A stretch of DNA of 64,000 nucleotides from Tepidanaerobacter acetatoxydans Re1 (GTDB lineage Bacteria; Bacillota; Thermosediminibacteria; Thermosediminibacterales; Tepidanaerobacteraceae). Below the pieces are notes generated by a model. It ran no database searches. It saw only the letters and a list, made by a program, of their open reading frames with translations, and was not told the origin of the DNA. The translations under genes and the position numbers were made by a program. How positions within the stretch are numbered: position 1 is the first letter of the stretch; every line of letters starts with the position of its first letter. Positions 62,813-64,000 of this stretch are shown in pieces. The DNA is taken from the NCBI RefSeq assembly GCF_000328765.2, contig NC_019954.2, forward strand, positions 1-64,000, read 5' to 3'.

Positions 62813-64000
62813 ATGAATATACGTCTAGGCATCGTTGGACCGGAAGATTCTCTGATTTTATTGAGAAAAGTCTTGCATGAGTTTGACAGAGAGATTACTG
62901 TGGTCGAAAAAATTTATAAAGATTTTGAAGACCTTAGAGATATTGCATCAGTAGCCCAAGATGTAGATATAATACTTTACAGCGGTCAGGCGCCTTACTT
63001 TTGGGTAAAATCCAATGTTGATATTGCTGTGCCTGGGGTTTATATCCCTAGAAACGGGACAAGCCTTTATAAGGTTCTTTTTGATATTTACAGAGATGGC
63101 AAAGATGTTTCCGCGTTAAGCTTCGATACTATAAGCCGTCGCGATATTGAGGAGACTTATATGGAACTGAATCTGCCGCTTACCGAGATATTCACAATGG
63201 ATTATGATAAATACCTTCCTTATGAAAAACTTGTAGATTATCACCAAAGCCTATGGGCTAAAGGCAAGACCCGTGCAGCAGTAACATGCCTTAATAAAAC
63301 ATATGAAGAATTAAAAAAGCTGGGCATCCCCGTTTACAGAATATACCCCACTGTTTCTAGTGTACGCCATGGCCTGGAAAGAGCGATGATGTACGGAGAA
63401 AGCATCAAACTTAAAGAAACGCAGATGGCGCTTATTTTGGTAAGGGTTGAGGACCTTGATGATATCTTGTATGAAAGTTCCAGCTATCAACTGCAAATAC
63501 AACTTCTGGAGCTTTATCAGGTAATTCTTGGCTATGGTGATGAAACCAGTGCTACCGTAACCAAGACAGGAGATACGGAATTTATGATAATAACAACTCG
63601 GGGATGTTTAGAGGAATCTACCGATATATTCATGGGCTCGCCGCTGCTTCATGCATTAAAAGCTAATACACATCTTAAGGTAACTGTGGGAATAGGCTTT
63701 GGGCGCACGGCAAAGATGGCTGAAACTAATGCTCGCCAGGCAGTCAGGCTGTCAAAGGAAAACGGCAGTGATTGCTGCTTTCTGGTTACCGAAGAAGGTA
63801 AGATTGTCGGGCCTATTCGAGAAAACAGATTAAATACTGAACCCCTTTCTGATTTAAACTTAGAAGAACTTGCAAAAAAATTAAATATGAATGTAGTCAA
63901 TCTTAATAAACTTAAAGCTTCCATGCGCCGTTTAGGAAAAAACGAGGTAACACCTAAAGAGTTGAGCACATGCATGAGCATCAGCCAGCGAAGTGCCCGG
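62813..64000 (+). CDS. Regulator with cyclase/GGDEF-like domain, cut by the window end
   Basis: An open frame of 396 codons that runs off the end without a stop. The first ~190 residues (MNIRLGIVGPEDSLILLRKVLHEFD...) are an uncharacterised sensor-like region. Around residues 210-330 the strand-helix pattern with VTVGIGFGRTAKMAETNARQAVRLSKENG resembles a degenerate GGDEF or nucleotide-cyclase-type fold. From about 345 on, LNLEELAKKLNMNVVNLNKLKASMRR looks like a winged-helix HTH. The ATG at 62813 follows AGAAAGGG. It may be a ligand-sensing transcription factor; targets beyond the window are unknown. Confidence 0.75.
   Translation, partial: MNIRLGIVGPEDSLILLRKVLHEFDREITVVEKIYKDFEDLRDIASVAQDVDIILYSGQAPYFWVKSNVDIAVPGVYIPRNGTSLYKVLFDIYRDGKDVSALSFDTISRRDIEETYMELNLPLTEIFTMDYDKYLPYEKLVDYHQSLWAKGKTRAAVTCLNKTYEELKKLGIPVYRIYPTVSSVRHGLERAMMYGESIKLKETQMALILVRVEDLDDILYESSSYQLQIQLLELYQVILGYGDETSATVTKTGDTEFMIITTRGCLEESTDIFMGSPLLHALKANTHLKVTVGIGFGRTAKMAETNARQAVRLSKENGSDCCFLVTEEGKIVGPIRENRLNTEPLSDLNLEELAKKLNMNVVNLNKLKASMRRLGKNEVTPKELSTCMSISQRSAR

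Overview
The window reads as the replication-origin end of a chromosome from a low-GC, anaerobic Firmicute (Clostridia, perhaps a Thermoanaerobacterales/Thermosediminibacterales relative). This rests on the dnaA-oriC-dnaN-yaaA-recF-DUF721-remB-gyrB-gyrA order, frequent TTG/GTG starts with strong AGGAGG sites, a T-box leader, RemB/RicT/AbrB-type regulators, sigma-54 control and an oxygen-sensitive glycyl radical enzyme. The species cannot be fixed from sequence alone. I found no rRNA, tRNA or CRISPR array.

Layout. 0-9.4 kb: oriC (DnaA boxes, DnaA-trio, AT-rich DUE) and the replication/gyrase genes. 9.5-14.9 kb: a conserved Firmicute cluster (PLP decarboxylase, tmk, c-di-AMP receptor, yaaR, holB, ricT) and a membrane zinc peptidase. 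14.9-20.8 kb: a sigma-54 activator with an unusual N-terminal Rossmann domain, a very good -24/-12 promoter with an upstream palindrome, an FAD oxidoreductase, dapA and a Na+/solute symporter. 21-27 kb: trmN6, rsmI, and a MarR-controlled heterodimeric ABC exporter. 27-32.3 kb: a scrambled accessory segment with a broken ParE-like toxin gene, duplicated small membrane proteins, a toxin with a chimeric antitoxin, lipoprotein/secreted genes behind duplicated ECF-type promoters, and an IS110 remnant. 32.3-37 kb: T-box-proC, an AbrB regulator and a NurA-HerA pair. 37.3-50.8 kb: the most interesting block. It holds an XRE-cupin regulator, a Xaa-Pro peptidase, a five-gene oligopeptide ABC importer, a glycyl radical enzyme with the features of trans-4-hydroxy-L-proline dehydratase, its radical-SAM activase, a glutamate-semialdehyde (P5C) dehydrogenase and a second XRE-cupin regulator. 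51.4-54.1 kb: a D-threonine aldolase/D-serine dehydratase-like enzyme with a GntP permease. 54.5-55.9 kb: a decayed IS4-type element. 56-62.7 kb: a cellobiose/beta-glucoside PTS operon (IIA, GH1, IIC, IIB), a YitT protein and a LicR-like PRD regulator. 62.8 kb to the end: the start of a further regulator that runs off the window.

How it fits together. The 37-50 kb block looks like one pathway. Proline/hydroxyproline-containing (collagen-type) peptides are imported by Opp and cut by the Xaa-Pro peptidase. Hydroxyproline is dehydrated by the glycyl radical enzyme to 1-pyrroline-5-carboxylate (P5C), and P5C is oxidised to glutamate. The pairing with a P5C dehydrogenase in the same gene run, rather than only with the reductase ProC (present 12 kb away behind a T-box), suggests an oxidative, NADH-yielding version of anaerobic hydroxyproline catabolism.
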